A stretch of 64,000 nucleotides of DNA, from NCBI GenBank assembly GCA_023105745.1, contig JALGQZ010000011.1, positions 27,588,612 to 27,652,611 on the forward strand, written 5' to 3'. Below, in pieces: positions 20,190 to 32,289 of this stretch. The stretch's first letter is position 1. Every line of letters begins with the position of its first letter. This DNA is from Austropuccinia psidii (taxonomy: Eukaryota; Basidiomycota; Pucciniomycetes; Pucciniales; Sphaerophragmiaceae). Under the pieces are notes generated by a model. That model searched no databases. It was not told the origin of the DNA and saw only the letters and a program-made list of their open reading frames with translations. Both the position numbers and the translations under genes were made by a program.

Positions 20190-21149
20190 CTAAATTCTGT
20201 CACATGTATTGGTAATTGATCCAAGTCTGACATTTGTCAGTTGATACCATTCAGTATACTTTTTGTCATTTCTTTTCAATTCACTCATGTCCAATATGAT
20301 TTTATTTAACTTTGCATCAAACTTTCCAAGATCTACATCAATACTAGATTTAACAAAGTGTATTTCATCTATTATTTGCATTGAAAGGTCCTGTTCATCC
20401 TTTCCTTCTCTTTGGCTGTGAATTCCATAATAGTTCTGGCCATATTGAAGACACTGTCCACTGATGAAGGCTGAAATTTGGGAATCCTGTACCCTTGTGG
20501 GTAAGTTCTGTGCCAATTGGCTTTTCCTTTGCCCTTGCCTTGATGGTTCTTGGGACCTTTCTGCTTCTTCTGAGGTCCTTTGGGCTTGTCCTTGGACACT
20601 TCTGGAGCTTTTTTGGAGCTCATAGACGCCACTGGGCCTTCTGTCTCCAAAGCTGGAGTCATTTCCAACTCCTTCTTCTGGTCTATGGATAAAAGACTTT
20701 GGTTCTTCAACCAATTCTTTATCTTTTTGACTTTGTCTTTGCAAGACAATGGGCTCCAACCTCCTAAAAGCTCTATGGTCTTCTCCTGACCCAGAAAGCT
20801 CTTGATGTGTAAGTAGGAGCTCATGGCCCCCTGCCAAAAGCTTGTTCATATTTCCCACTCCTCCTCTTTGGCTTCTCTGAACCAATTTTTGTATTGGAAT
20901 TGATAAATTTCTATTGCTGCCACTTGAAAGTGGTTCAGCCTTTGAATTATGATCATGAATCAGTCCAGATTCAGAATTCACGTCAGAATTTGTGGGTACA
21001 GACCTTGGGAAATGGGGGGAAACTCTGGCATCCTCCATATGTGTCTTTCTTGGGGAAGATTTGACACTTCTGGATTTGGTCTTGCCTCTTCCTTGTCTAC
21101 ATCCATCTTGTTGGACTGAATAGTTGCTTCCACTTATGGTGTGCACCAT
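20190..21149 (-). CDS. Element A gag N-terminal frame (319 aa)
   Basis: The frame starts at ATG 21149 with 'MVHTISGSNYSVQQDG'; element C has a matching start at 37315 ('MTPTRSGSNYS'). It is Ser/Arg/Gln-rich and looks disordered up to about residue 230, then predicted helical ('FDAKLNKIILDMSELKRN'). Conserved islands shared with C include 'HMEDAR', 'VLQR', 'LVEEPKSFI' and 'GQCLQYGQN'. In this copy it is uninterrupted. A second frame (20372-20824) lies wholly inside it, which may explain its odd composition. Confidence 0.75.
   Translation of the reverse strand: MVHTISGSNYSVQQDGCRQGRGKTKSRSVKSSPRKTHMEDARVSPHFPRSVPTNSDVNSESGLIHDHNSKAEPLSSGSNRNLSIPIQKLVQRSQRGGVGNMNKLLAGGHELLLTHQELSGSGEDHRAFRRLEPIVLQRQSQKDKELVEEPKSFIHRPEEGVGNDSSFGDRRPSGVYELQKSSRSVQGQAQRTSEEAERSQEPSRQGQRKSQLAQNLPTRVQDSQISAFISGQCLQYGQNYYGIHSQREGKDEQDLSMQIIDEIHFVKSSIDVDLGKFDAKLNKIILDMSELKRNDKKYTEWYQLTNVRLGSITNTCDRI
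20372..20824 (-). CDS. Nested overlapping ORF inside gag (150 aa)
   Basis: It lies one base out of frame with the 319 aa gag frame and wholly within it. It begins ATG ('MSSYLHIKSFLGQEKTIELL'), has a helical first part ('GGWSPLSCKDKVKKIKNWLK'), a Lys/Pro/Gln-rich basic middle, and a helical end ('YRIPKFQPSSVDSVFNMAR') before its stop. Element C has the same protein with a matching start (ATG 37645) and a matching stop (38064), and this frame is better conserved than the gag frame over the overlap. It may be a separate small basic accessory protein or an alternative gag start. I know of no function. Confidence 0.7.
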   Translation of the reverse strand: MSSYLHIKSFLGQEKTIELLGGWSPLSCKDKVKKIKNWLKNQSLLSIDQKKELEMTPALETEGPVASMSSKKAPEVSKDKPKGPQKKQKGPKNHQGKGKGKANWHRTYPQGYRIPKFQPSSVDSVFNMARTIMEFTAKEKERMNRTFQCK

Positions 21150-21728
21150 TTTCCTGTCAATTCAAGATAAAATAAGAATTGGAAACAAAAAACACACACC
21201 TTTTGGTGGTTGTTTGGATTGTTCTGTTCTAAATAAAGTGCCTCTTTTAGCAATTTGCACTTCCATACTGTCTTCAGACTCTGGACTAGTAATGTATCTT
21301 TTACTGAGTCTGTTGCCAGCTGCAAAGTCTCTGATTAAAGACACTAGAGAAAGAATTGATAAAAGAAAAGATTTTTTTTGCTTTTAAGATAATTTGAAAA
21401 TTTTTTATAAATTTTGATTTTTTTAATACTTAAAAAAGTATTCTTTTTAAAAGAAAATAAATTGAAATTTAAGATTTTGAATCAAAATTAATTCAGAGTA
21501 ACTCAAAGAATAATTTTATATGTTTTTTGGATGTGAAAAAGCCACGTGTAAAAACAGTATAAAATTAAACCAAATTCCTCAATAAAAAATATTTTAAGAC
21601 AATTCCAAAACAAAAATAACTTTAATGTTAAATGGAAAGAAAAACAATTATTAAATTAATATATTCTAGAGCTTAAAAATATATTAATTAAGGGTACAAG
21701 GTTCAAAAAACATGGCCAGGCCCCCAAA
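21150..21728 (-). other. Element A leader and primer-binding site
   Basis: Minus-strand 21728-21711 reads TTTGGGGGCCTGGCCATG directly after the LTR end ACATCTTACA; C and D have the same site. TGGGGG starts two bases after the LTR. The rest is AT-rich leader. Within 21162-21344 a short frame, 'SLIRDFAAGNRLSKRYI', weakly resembles the leader frame of C ('SSIRDSSSDSEASES'), so a small upstream coding segment is possible. Confidence 0.65.
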
Positions 21729-23638
21729 TGTAAGATGTGTCTATGAAGCTGTTGATAATAGTACTATTAATCAACAATACTATGACTGTTCTTATGAAAT
21801 ATAATAATAAAAACATTATTATAGCCACCATTAAGTAATTCAAGAATTATTTCTTTTACGTGTTATACACTACTAGTGATTATAATAGTAAGCAGTAATT
21901 GTCTACAAGAATCAATTACAAGAAGAATTTAATAATAAAAAACTTCTTTTATTAAAATAATAAAATTATTTGAATATATAATTATCTTTCACAAGAATAA
22001 TTATAAATATAATTCTTGAAGAAAACTATAGCTAGAGAGAAACTTTAATAATTGAGATAAATTACTCACTATTAATCTAATGAACCTTATAAATGATAAT
22101 AGTAGAGAAATTTGACATGGAGTTGTGGATTTAATGGAGCAAAATTGATTTATAACATTATTAAAACAAAGTATAGTTTATTTCCATGATTTCACATATT
22201 TCTGATTGATTTCTGAAAGAATAAAACACTTAAGAAATAGTTTTAACTAATACTTACTTGTTTGGTAATAAGGGTATAATATAATAATGTGATGTTTTGA
22301 AAAAACAGCAAGAGGAGGCCTCTTTTAAGTCTAAGAAAGCTCACAGAGGCATGCCATGGAGAAAACTGAAAACAAGTGAGTGAGAAAACAATAAACCTCT
22401 TTGGAGTATTTATTGCATCATCTGTTGTCACGTAATATTATCATAATTACATAATTGAGCCTTTTACATGACTACCAACCCATTTATGGTTAAGAATAAA
22501 AGGAGTAACAACTGTAAATCTTCTCTTATTCCAAAATGATCATTGATTTCTCAAAGTTATCAATGTTATTGGCAATTTCCTCGCAGAATGTATTTTCTGT
22601 AAATTTTTAAAGATTCTGTGTTTCATGTGGACTCATCAAAAATGGACTGTAAGTAATACTTTTAATTTTACATATAAAAGTATAATTATTTTTGGTTCTT
22701 ATATGGATTATGAAGTTCTCAATTGGTCCTAAAAGTTTCAGAAATATTCATCAAGAATTGTATTTTTAATGAAGTTTTGAAGTTTTTGCCTCATTTCTAT
22801 GTAGAATTGCAAACAGCAGTATATGGCTGGTTGCTATGAGATAAATCAATGAATACTAGTCCAAAAAAGGGTTTTGATTACTCTTTTAGGGTTTATCCAT
22901 GGTAAGTCATTAAGAATTGACATGGTTACAGGATTCTAAGTTTTTCTTTACCTCCTTGGCATGTCAAATTAGCAGGTTATTTGCTATTTTCTTATGATTT
23001 ACTGAAGTTGTAACATGGTAACCAAGTTCCCAAAAAGGTTTTAGTTTACTAATTGGGTCAAGATAAGCCACTTATCCAAGCTTTGGAGCTTTCCATGCCT
23101 CAGAGGCCTCAGAAGTTGGGTACCCTGGCTCTCTTTGATGTGTTTTGTCCCCCTTGCCTATTTTTTACATCAAAATAGCATTTTAAGCTTAAATTGAGAT
23201 ATCCACTATGGGTGTACCAAAAGTTCATGTAAGAATACCATAATATTAAGAGCCCAAAACATGAATAACACTATTCTTAGGGAATATGTAACATGGGATT
23301 TCTCACATTCCCATTATTTTGGGGTAAAATAGAGAAAAACAAAAGTTTTCACAGATCTTTTATGTGGTATTGAAGTATTTTCCATATTACCACCTCAAAG
23401 AGTTGATTTGAGCTTATTCACTCTATGGAGCTACCCTGAGGGAATTTGTGTGTGGAATCCAAATGTGGCCTTAAATTCATGGATTTACTTACTCAATAAA
23501 AAGTTATTCATCTCTTCTGAAATCAAAAATGATGAATCTTGAATATATGCATGAATTATGGGTTATTCATAGTTAAGAATTTATTCGTAAGATAATTTTG
23601 GCCTCTTTGTGTATGTAAGATATACCTCAAGGCTCACA
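21729..23638 (-). repeat. 5' LTR of element A
   Basis: On the minus strand it starts TGTGAGCCTTGAGG and ends ACATCTTACA, 1910 bases, with TG...CA ends. The inner 1.5 kb aligns with 971-2490. Its ends match those of the C and D LTRs, placing all three in one family. The outer edge at 23638 abuts non-element sequence. Confidence 0.9.
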
Positions 23639-23878
23639 TCTCCATTTGTTGGAAAACACACTGCATGGCCCATCAGAATATAATGTGATATTTCCTTTAT
23701 CTGAAAGGGGGCCCATTGTAAATTGGTAATCATATTCCATAAAAATTTCCAAACTGCTTTCATGAAACCTCCCTATTTTAAAATTCTGATTATTATACAA
23801 ATTACCATTGGACACATTGAAATTCACAGGCCTTCTATACCTTTGTAATGGTATATTTATGAAGGATTTACCCACCAA
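23639..23878 (-). pseudogene. Unrecognised coding fragment cut by element A
   Basis: An open frame starts 'MVGKSFINIPLQRYRRPVNF' and runs about 80 codons leftwards into the LTR of element A, where the last four codons belong to the LTR. Its composition is protein-like (Tyr, Arg and Trp rather than pure Ile/Lys/Asn). It points away from KDZ-1, so it may be a divergently transcribed companion gene truncated by the A insertion. I do not recognise the family. Confidence 0.4.
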
Positions 23879-24842
23879 AGATACATCACCTTTTCAAGAC
23901 ATGGAAGAAATTCCAAATCACACTCTAAACAATTAAAAGCCCCCATGCACTCAAACAAATACCAAGACCTTAGCTCCACCAAAAACCATTATCTAATAGA
24001 TAAATATGTTTATGTCTTGAATAAGATTTAAACCATGTACAATGGTGTTCTGGAATACATGGCTTGCATGTTACTCCCCTCAATTCAATGGTGACACATC
24101 ACTAATGGAACCCACCTCACTGGCCAAATAAACTTTATGTCCATGTGTAAATAAATTGATATATGTAAAAGCATTGAAAATCAAGGCATTTCACCCAAGT
24201 ATACTCTTAACCAGTTCCCCCATCCACATGTGACACATTACACTATCCCCTGAATCTCAGCCACCTTTCTAAATGGGATAAAATACTCCACTGGCTCAGT
24301 TTATATCCCCCATAAGAAATAATCACTCTCTTAAACAATTTTGCATAAACCATATAAATTTATTAAAAATCCAGCCATATTCACAATTACCACAAAAAAT
24401 GTCCACCCCCTGCTATTCCTGAATGTGTATATGCGTGTGTCAACAATGCTCAACTCAAACAGAATCTTCCCTTGAAGGTGATAGGCAGGGAGAGTTTTCA
24501 CACCTTTCCAATATAAACAGAACATTCAAAATCTCAAATAAGCCATTGCTCCCAAATCTATTCCAAACATCCCCACTCCAGAATCAGGATCTGAGTTCCC
24601 ACCCACAAATTTTATTGGATAAAATTTTCCCAAATTACTATTTTCAAATAACCCAAAGAACACTCTCCACTCCACTGGGGCTCAATTAAACTTCACATAA
24701 CCCATACATCTGGATTCAAAACCTTCCCCCACAAGACCTTGGCCTAATAATATCTGTCATTGTATCTTTTAGTCATAATATAACCCTCAGTGCTTCACCC
24801 ATTCTAAATCCTACTTATCAAGTCAAGTATTTCAAGCTCAGG
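23879..24842 (+). other. No clear gene; possible decayed start of KDZ-1
   Basis: The stretch is pyrimidine-rich on the plus strand with an 88-codon open frame at 24423-24689 rich in Gln, Ser and Leu. Its position and strand suit the N-terminal part of the KDZ-1 transposase, but I see no diagnostic motif. Confidence 0.3.
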
Positions 24843-26760
24843 TGGTCACCCCACTTGCATATTCCATATACCTCAAGATCTCATTACCATTTTTGAACAT
24901 CTCCAATTGCAGCCACTGATTGAAAACTATATATTTTTTCCTCAATTTTTCTTTCTTAATAGACTTAATGAATATGTCACAACTGACCAACCCCACTGTC
25001 AAAGCCATAACTAATCAAATGATCATGATCCCCTTGCACACAATCATTAGGCAAATCCATCAATTTAGTTGAACCCCACACTCAAAACACAACCAGTCTC
25101 AAGAAAAACTTTATACCAACAAAACATTTTATTTATCAACCATTCAAGAATTGGATTGCCAGATTTCTACAGTGTGCTATCCTGATGGAAATTCTGCAGC
25201 AACATCAACAATCCCAAGAACCTGAAGATTCCATCAAATGTGACATATGGGATGGATTTTTCTGGAGACGCTTCACTGGAATCAGAAATATCAATGACCC
25301 CCATTCATGTTTATTTCCAGTGCATTTGTCTTCTTGATTTATGTGGATTGGTTCAATGCACATGGAAAGTCAAGCCACTTGCCCAGAATTGGACCTATCA
25401 TGCTAATTTGTCTTAATCACCCCCAAAATGAAAAATTGAAGCCAGAGAATGTCTATTTTTCAGGAATGATCCCTGTTACAAAGGAGCCAACAGCCCTTCA
25501 ATTGAATTACCTTTTAACCTCACTGATCAACAAGCTCAAAGAACTATGGCAAGGTTACCATTTTTGACCCACCTCAACAGTTCCTTCAGGATCCTTTATC
25601 TGTGTTTCCATTCTCACAACCATTGCAGATGTCCTTTCCATGTGTAAGCTTACTGGATTTATCTCTCATTCAGGCAACTAATTTTGTAAATTTTGCTTTA
25701 TTCACAAGGCTTTAAGTGAAGAAATTGGTCCTCAATTTCACTACACATGCTCATACCAAAATGATAAATCAACTATTGCAAAATAGCTTTGGGAAACCCC
25801 AAAACAATTCCAAGAAATTTTCTCTCCGTATGGAGTGTGATATTCAATTTTGGAATACCTTCCATATTAGGATGCAACCGGAATTCTTAATCTTTACATA
25901 ATGCATATTTCAAAATTTGGAATCTTGAAGGATCATGCAGCTTTCAAATTGTGCATTTTGAAGGCCAAATAAAAAATATACATCAGGTCCTGCAGGAAAT
26001 AAAATGAAACCAACAGTTCAGACTCAGATTCCATGACTTCCAACATCTCTCTTGATCAAATCACATTGAGAGACCCTCTCCCTGAGATGAGACACAGCAA
26101 AAATAATTAATGAGTCACTACCCACTACTTCCAAATTTCCACCCCTCACATACAAAATGCATCTAGTAGGTTGACAGATATTCCCTTGTTTGATGCAGAT
26201 TATATCCACACTTCCAAATTTCCCTCTTAGTTGGATATCAGTGCACTCAGTGCTCACCAGATCAAGGGTGAGGCTCTGGATGATCTCCATAAAGTCACAT
26301 CTGATACCATAATTCCATCATCATGGACAAGAGTTCCCCACAGAATGGGTTCCCCCTCTCATGGTAGTTTGAAATCTGCTTAATGGGCTCTCTTATGCAA
26401 GGCCTATATTTCATTTTTTAATTTTCAGTCATCATATGTCATTAAATGAACATATTTCCCCCAATATGCAAAGAAGAATGGATAAATCAGAAGCACTTGA
26501 AAATGAAATGATAAAGAATAAATTCCATTTTATTAGTGCTATTAAAATTGCAACAAGTTGGACTGTTTAAATGGATGATGTGACTGCATTTTCTTAAAAT
26601 TGGAAAAATTATGCCTGTCCAATGAACACCTGCTCCCAAAAAACATAAAATCAAACCAAATTGTCATTTTGCTGATCATATTCAAGAACTCTTCCAACAT
26701 TAGGTACCAGAACAAGAGTCAGCCACATGGGTGTATGAGTTTTTGATTAGAGTATTTGCA
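24843..26760 (+). pseudogene. KDZ-1: decayed KDZ-like transposase
   Basis: Read across frames, the plus strand shows a collinear series of motifs I associate with the Kyakuja-Dileera-Zisupton (KDZ, Tnp2-like) transposases: 'WIARFL' near 25155, 'DIWDGFFWRRF' near 25245, 'VDWFNAHGK' near 25345, 'SGMIPVTKEPTALQLNYLL' near 25460, 'KLTGFISHSG' and 'FCKFC' near 25650-25690, 'YGVxYSILEYLPY' near 25830, 'TIIPSSWTRVPHRMG' with 'SHG' near 26305, and 'ATSWTV' near 26550. Such enzymes cut and paste large DNA transposons. Many stops and frame changes separate the motifs. Only 25307-25567 is open at length. The same layout occurs in KDZ-2. Confidence 0.65.
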
Positions 26761-27935
26761 AATATGACAACAAATAACAAAATATGTATGTTTATTAACA
26801 AGATAAATATATTCACATTGATTATAAACTTGAACTGAATAAGGCTAGCTTCTTCAAACTCTGAATAGAGGATATAGGTAGAACCATAGTTCAGAATATC
26901 TGTTGATGTTTCAACCTTTCTGTTGTCCTGAAATCCCCATCAGCCCCATTTGAAATAAGACAGATTTTTAAATAACAGCCCCCTTCCCTGTTAAATAACC
27001 AAAAAAATAATAAACCACTCCTCCATGAAAAAAAGATTTATGATCTACTGGTTGAGTACTTTCAGAATTTTTATTCAAGGGAAATAGTTTCCTGGATAAT
27101 CTTAGACACTACTGTACCATCTGCAATTCATTCCACTGGAAGAGTGTTTTCACCTTGGTATTCTCCAGTTTAGAGCATTAATATCAACAAAAATATCTAT
27201 TCAAGTGAAAGAAAAAACGTCAGAAATAGTTTGATAGGTTTTCTGAGGGGAAACTTTCAACAATTTGGTATTATTAATAGAATTTTTAGAGTCTCTGATC
27301 CATCTCTCACCCTTAACAATGACTTTCTGATCTTATAAGATTTGAAGATTGATTTGACTTCATTACTAGACTGACCTCATCTCAATATTTAAAAGGATTT
27401 TGTTTTTTATAATGGAAAATGCATTATCTATGAAGAAGAAATAGAAGGTCACCATGGATTTTATGAGAACAAAGTGATTTCATGTCCACTTCTTGTAATG
27501 ATAAGACCATTATTTCATGATATTTAGTATGTTTATTATTGCTGAAAATATAGTGACAAAATGATTCACTTCTGTCAGCTTCATTAGGATTTTTTCCAGA
27601 AAAGTAACTGGCTCAAGATTCTGTGACAGTAACTTGCCATTGTGACCAGTAAAGCCCATCAGTTCACATGGCCACAAATAAATTACCCTTTTGAAATTGG
27701 GTATGGTGTGAATAAGCCAATTTCAATGATCATATTACACAAACTGACATATCACGGGATATGAAATGTCACAACTCAGCTATCCTCAAATTGTAAGGGA
27801 AACAGGACACTCAATGGAGTGGGCCTCAGAATCACATTCCATCCATGAGAGTTTGGATGTTTGTAATTTGCATGGGGTTTGTAACATACCCCTAGTGAGA
27901 GCTGTGTGAATTTAGGTTTAAAAAAATTACCCCCG
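26761..27935. other. No gene recognised
   Basis: AT-rich sequence with no coding or repeat signal I can name. It may hold the decayed 3' end of the KDZ-1 transposon. Confidence 0.4.
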
Positions 27936-28275
27936 CACATTCTTTTTCCTTTGTGTGCATTTCTCACAATTACACACCTGCAATGTTGTGAGGCTGGCTC
28001 CACCTTTGTTACCTGCAAATTGTCAATTCTGCTCACTCCAAGCTGATTCATAGCTACACAAAATTAAGCCCACACTTTCTTTGTACTTTGTGTGAATGTC
28101 ACACATACACACCTGCACCCAAAGCATTTTGCAGCTTGTCAATCCTGCACATGCTTTTGCCTTTGTGAGCTTGTGTCACACTGACGCACCTGAAGCATTG
28201 TGCAGCTGGCTCCACCCATGTCACATGCAGATTGTAAATCCCACTCATGTCAAGCTGATTCATAGATGAACTGGG
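27936..28275. repeat. Short diverged tandem repeat, unit about 213 bp
   Basis: Two units align: 'ttcctttgtgtgcatttctcac...cacctgcaatgttgtg...gctggctccacc...caagctgattcatag' recurs about 213 bases later ('tgcctttgtgagcttgtgtcac' to 'caagctgattcatag'). A partial unit lies between them (28072-28147). The GC content is higher than around it. The matching 'MNQLxxSxIxNLxVT' minus-strand frames are a consequence of the repeat. Confidence 0.65.
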
Positions 28276-28299
28276 GAAGTCACACACCCCTCCTCTACA

Positions 28300-28640
28300 T
28301 CAAGACTGGCTTAATGACCTATTTTATGTGTGCGTGTGGAAACAGTTAGGTCTTGTGTTACTTTTAGCAACCTCTGGCTGGTTGCAGGAGGATCGGAGGG
28401 TGAGTAATCTCATTTGAAGGCATGGGGGAACCAATATTGGTGGATTTCACAGGATTTGGTGTAATACCATAGTGTTATATATGCTTGATATGAGCTTGAA
28501 TTTTATTTTTCTTGATGTGAAGTCAATAACCAGCTATTGATGCAACATTTTCCCTGGTTCACATTTGCTCACTACATGCTATACCATTGCTTATGGTATG
28601 TGGATGTCTTTCTGGTTCCCTGTTTTCAGTAACAGGCTGA
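28300..28640 (-). repeat. Relic of an LTR end related to element E
   Basis: Around 28575-28640, 'gctataccattgcttatggtat', a 'tctggttccctgttttcagtaacaggctgatat' run and the small inverted repeat ATACCAT/ATGGTAT match the end of the E LTR at 39750-39816. Homology further left is weak. Confidence 0.4.
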
Positions 28641-31600
28641 TATATAATCATGAGGAATAACATATCAAAATTAAAGAAATGAAATAAAGTATGAAATTAA
28701 AGATAGAAACAAAACAAAAAAAATATCATGAAAATATCAAATGAAAATAAAAACAAGAAGTAGTAATTTAGTGACCAAAAAGACCAATATAAATATAAAA
28801 CATAAATCAAAATTAGGAATAAGAGATGAAACAATCTTTAAATAATATCAGAAAGAAATTTCTGAAAAATGATAAAACATGAAAGTAAATACTGAATCTC
28901 ATAAATTTAGAAAACCTTAAAAAATCAAGATCAATTCTTTGAACAAAAATGGAAAAATTATAAAAACAGATCAAAAAGGGGCAGAACTATATCTATCATA
29001 TATTTTGATAGTAGTATCAATTTTAAAGACATATGTATAAAATTCCCAATGATAACTATGGAATGGAAATTCACAAAAAAGTACTGAGTGGTAAGTATGA
29101 AATGATGATAAGCTTTATCATGAAACTCAAGACACTGGTTGGGTGGAGGCAAGCTCAAAGATACATATATTCAAATAGAACTAATATAAATTTACTCAAC
29201 CAATTATCAGGAAAGTAATCTTTAAAAATTTTGAATGAAGAGCAATTACCTTGCAGTAAGAACTTTTAAAAAGTCTTCTTGGTGCTGAATGATGAAGAGG
29301 CTTGTTTGTAATTTTGTATTTTCATAAAAAAATTCCACTCTTTCAAATCAAAAACACACTTTTAAAAAATATATCATTTACTGTTCAGGGAGTTAATTGG
29401 CATTTCCTGTTTTTTTAATTGTTTGAAACTTGAAGCTCTATTTACTCTCTCTATAATTATATTTATTGATCCATATGTAGATTCTACAAATTATTGAAGA
29501 ATATCAAAGCATGGGGCAATAGAATTAAGATACCCTTTTCCTCCATCTGAGTTCCATCAGCAATTTTATTTATTTTTAATGGAGATAGTATAGTGTGTTC
29601 TGAAATAACATAAAAATGTTAGGTATCCAAAATTCTAGAGAAATTCATAATATCCAACTTTAAAAAAAATACAAATATTCAAATATTCTTTGCACATGCC
29701 ACATCTCATTCTTATCCCTGATTGTGAGGTGTTCAATTTTTTATTTGAATTCAAGACACACTCATGGGTGATATATGTTTATATTATCCTTTCTCAAATA
29801 TTTGAGTAATACATGAAGTTTAATAGGTCAATTTTACATCAGGGAACTTGATGTATTTATAGCCTTGAAGATAATTTACTTTTGAAATACAAAAATGTAT
29901 CATTGATAATATACAAGGACCTTCCAAAATCAATGCATCATTCTTTGAACCTGAAAAAATGATCAATTCTCATAATAAGCAGGTGTGATTTTGGTTTGAT
30001 ATCTGAAAATTATTTTAATCTCCTCTGTTGGCTTATTTTAGTAGGGGAAAAATTCCTTACATATTAATAACATGGGTATAATCTGTGTTCTTTTTTTGTT
30101 TTTCCCTAATTGATTTCACATAAATACCAATAATCTACTCATAAATCACCCAAAATTCCATGAAGTATTTTTTTAGTTCTTCAAGAAATCTGAGAACATT
30201 TATGTGGAGAAAAATAGGCCTGATTCTTTTGTAAATTGTCTAAAATTTACTTGACTCACAGTGTTGAAATGATTATTCCTTAGAAGTCACAATGAGAAAA
30301 ATGGCTACACCTTAAAGAAGGTGTTGCATTTGTAAAATGACATAGTTAATAATTTGGAAATAGGTTTGAACCTGAAGTGAAATCAAAATTTTGATATAGA
30401 ATATTTGGAAGAAAAAAGTCATGCCTGCAATCCTCAAAATTTCAATTCAAAACCCTTATTATTATTTGGCAATGATTGGTAGTTCAAAATATCAGCAAGA
30501 CTCATTTCCAAAACAAGCCATGTCTTCTAGCCTTAGCTGGCTACTTCTATAGCTAAGCTCATTATTCAAAAATCATAATATCTGTTACTGTAAGAAGTAC
30601 CAACACAAGAGTTCTATTTACTTTTTTTAATTATGGCATAGGATGAGACCACAGTATTAGCTAAATACACTATCCTTCCAATTAATAATAAGATAGGATT
30701 ACTCCAAAAATTCACTATCTTAAGGAGTAGTTTTAAGTTTCCCATGAGATCTCAAAATGTAGGAATATTTCTCAGGAATATTAAAATTTATATTTTTTCC
30801 CTTTCAATAGAAATTTACTTTCAAAATATTACTGTTTATTTCCTTCAAGATTATTTGAAGTCCAAAAAACTGAATATATTGAGACATCAAAGTCCCTCAT
30901 CCTTCATAGGAAAAGTCTTTTTTAAGATCAAATCATTTTACAGAATGGGATATTTTACTTTAGTAGTGATAGCGTTGAATTAATACGCCTTAGTAAAAGA
31001 ATATATATCTCCTGGATATACATTTCTAAAAACTAGGTGTTAAAAGACATTCATCTCTATTTGTGAATTTAGAAGAAAGGTATTTGGAAGGTCCCAAAAT
31101 AAGATTGAATAATAATTTATTTTCTCCCCAAGTAATATACCAATTATATTATTGGCCTCATATCTCAATATTTTTATTATTTAATTCCTTCTTACATAGG
31201 CCATTTAAAAATGTACTCAATGAATTATCCTTATTTTATTCATCTCAATCAGCTATCAAAAATAATTACTTTAAGAATCTGCAAATCCAGGATATATATT
31301 TTTCAATTATCAATTTGAATTCCACATAATAACTCAAATGAATTATTTGGACATTCTTGTAAGTAATACTTGAGAAATTAACTGAGAAGCTTTAAGAATG
31401 AGAATGAAAATGCAATTTACAGGATCTCAGAAATTTTGATATAATATTTTAAAGGTTGGATCCTTAACTTTTGAAAAAATTTCTGTCCTCATTTCAATTA
31501 TTAAAATTTTTCTTTACATTTTGCTAGATTGCAAAGACTCTTTGTGTAATATCAATATGCAATATCTTCAAGCTTTCAATATACTGTTTTCTATTGATAT

Positions 31601-32289
31601 TTTGCATTAATAACTGGAAAAATACTCATAGGGAGTATACATTCTGAATTCAAAATGGTTATTTACATATAACTACTCATAACTTAATAATTTTCTCTTG
31701 TCACTTCTAGCTTTTTATTCATAAGAGTTTGTGATATCACAAGTAATATTCAATATTTGAATTAAATACAACCCACAGCTCTGCTCAATCATTTCTGACA
31801 AGCTTCAAGAGTTTATGAATGAATATTCTGTCATTTACATTTAGATTTTACTACTAATCTGATTTTTTCAATATTGTAGTTTTCAGTCTTAATTGAGTTG
31901 TGGTTTTGAAAATGACTTTGGTTAAACTAATTTTTATTGGATATATCATCTCAAGATGTTGTATAGCGTCATTTCAGGAAATATAAGGATGTGAGACAGA
32001 AAAATATTCTTTATGAAAAAATATTTTTGATTTTATATTGAAATATCCATCATTTAAATAGAATTCTCTTATAATGTACAAGAGCATAACTTGATACAGC
32101 ACTAAATTTTGACATCATCATTAAAATTATTTTTAAAAGGTCAGTTTTTTTAGAGCTTGAAAATAAAACTAAATGAATTTTAGAAAGAGAAATTTTCCTT
32201 TATTTGGAAGGAAAATATCTGTAAGTAAATAATATCCAGTAATTTAACTCATAATCTCATACTTACAACTTGATTTATGGCAACAGCAA
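28641..32289. other. AT-rich stretch without recognised genes
   Basis: Very AT-rich. Open frames of 60-90 codons exist (for example 30744-30983 and 31063-31329, plus strand), but their Ile/Leu/Phe/Asn-rich composition is what AT-rich non-coding DNA gives. It may be the non-coding flank of the KDZ-2 transposon. Confidence 0.5.

Larger units (their letters stand above)
971..23638 (-). mobile_element. Element A: degenerate chromodomain Ty3/Gypsy retrotransposon, split by element B
   Basis: On the minus strand the order is 5' LTR (21729-23638), primer site, gag (about 21149-18997), protease, reverse transcriptase, RNase H, integrase, a chromodomain-like tail, polypurine tract and truncated 3' LTR (971-2490). 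This is Ty3/Gypsy order. Element B (4518-17334) lies inside the RNase H domain, so A was in place first. Many stops, several frameshifts and catalytic-site losses show that the copy is dead. The left LTR has lost its outer 390 bases or so, so no target duplication can be read. Confidence 0.9.

Noticed and set aside
30744..31329. Two plus-strand frames of 79 and 88 codons
   Set aside because: The Ile, Phe, Asn and Lys bias is what AT-rich non-coding DNA yields, and no motif or neighbour supports them.
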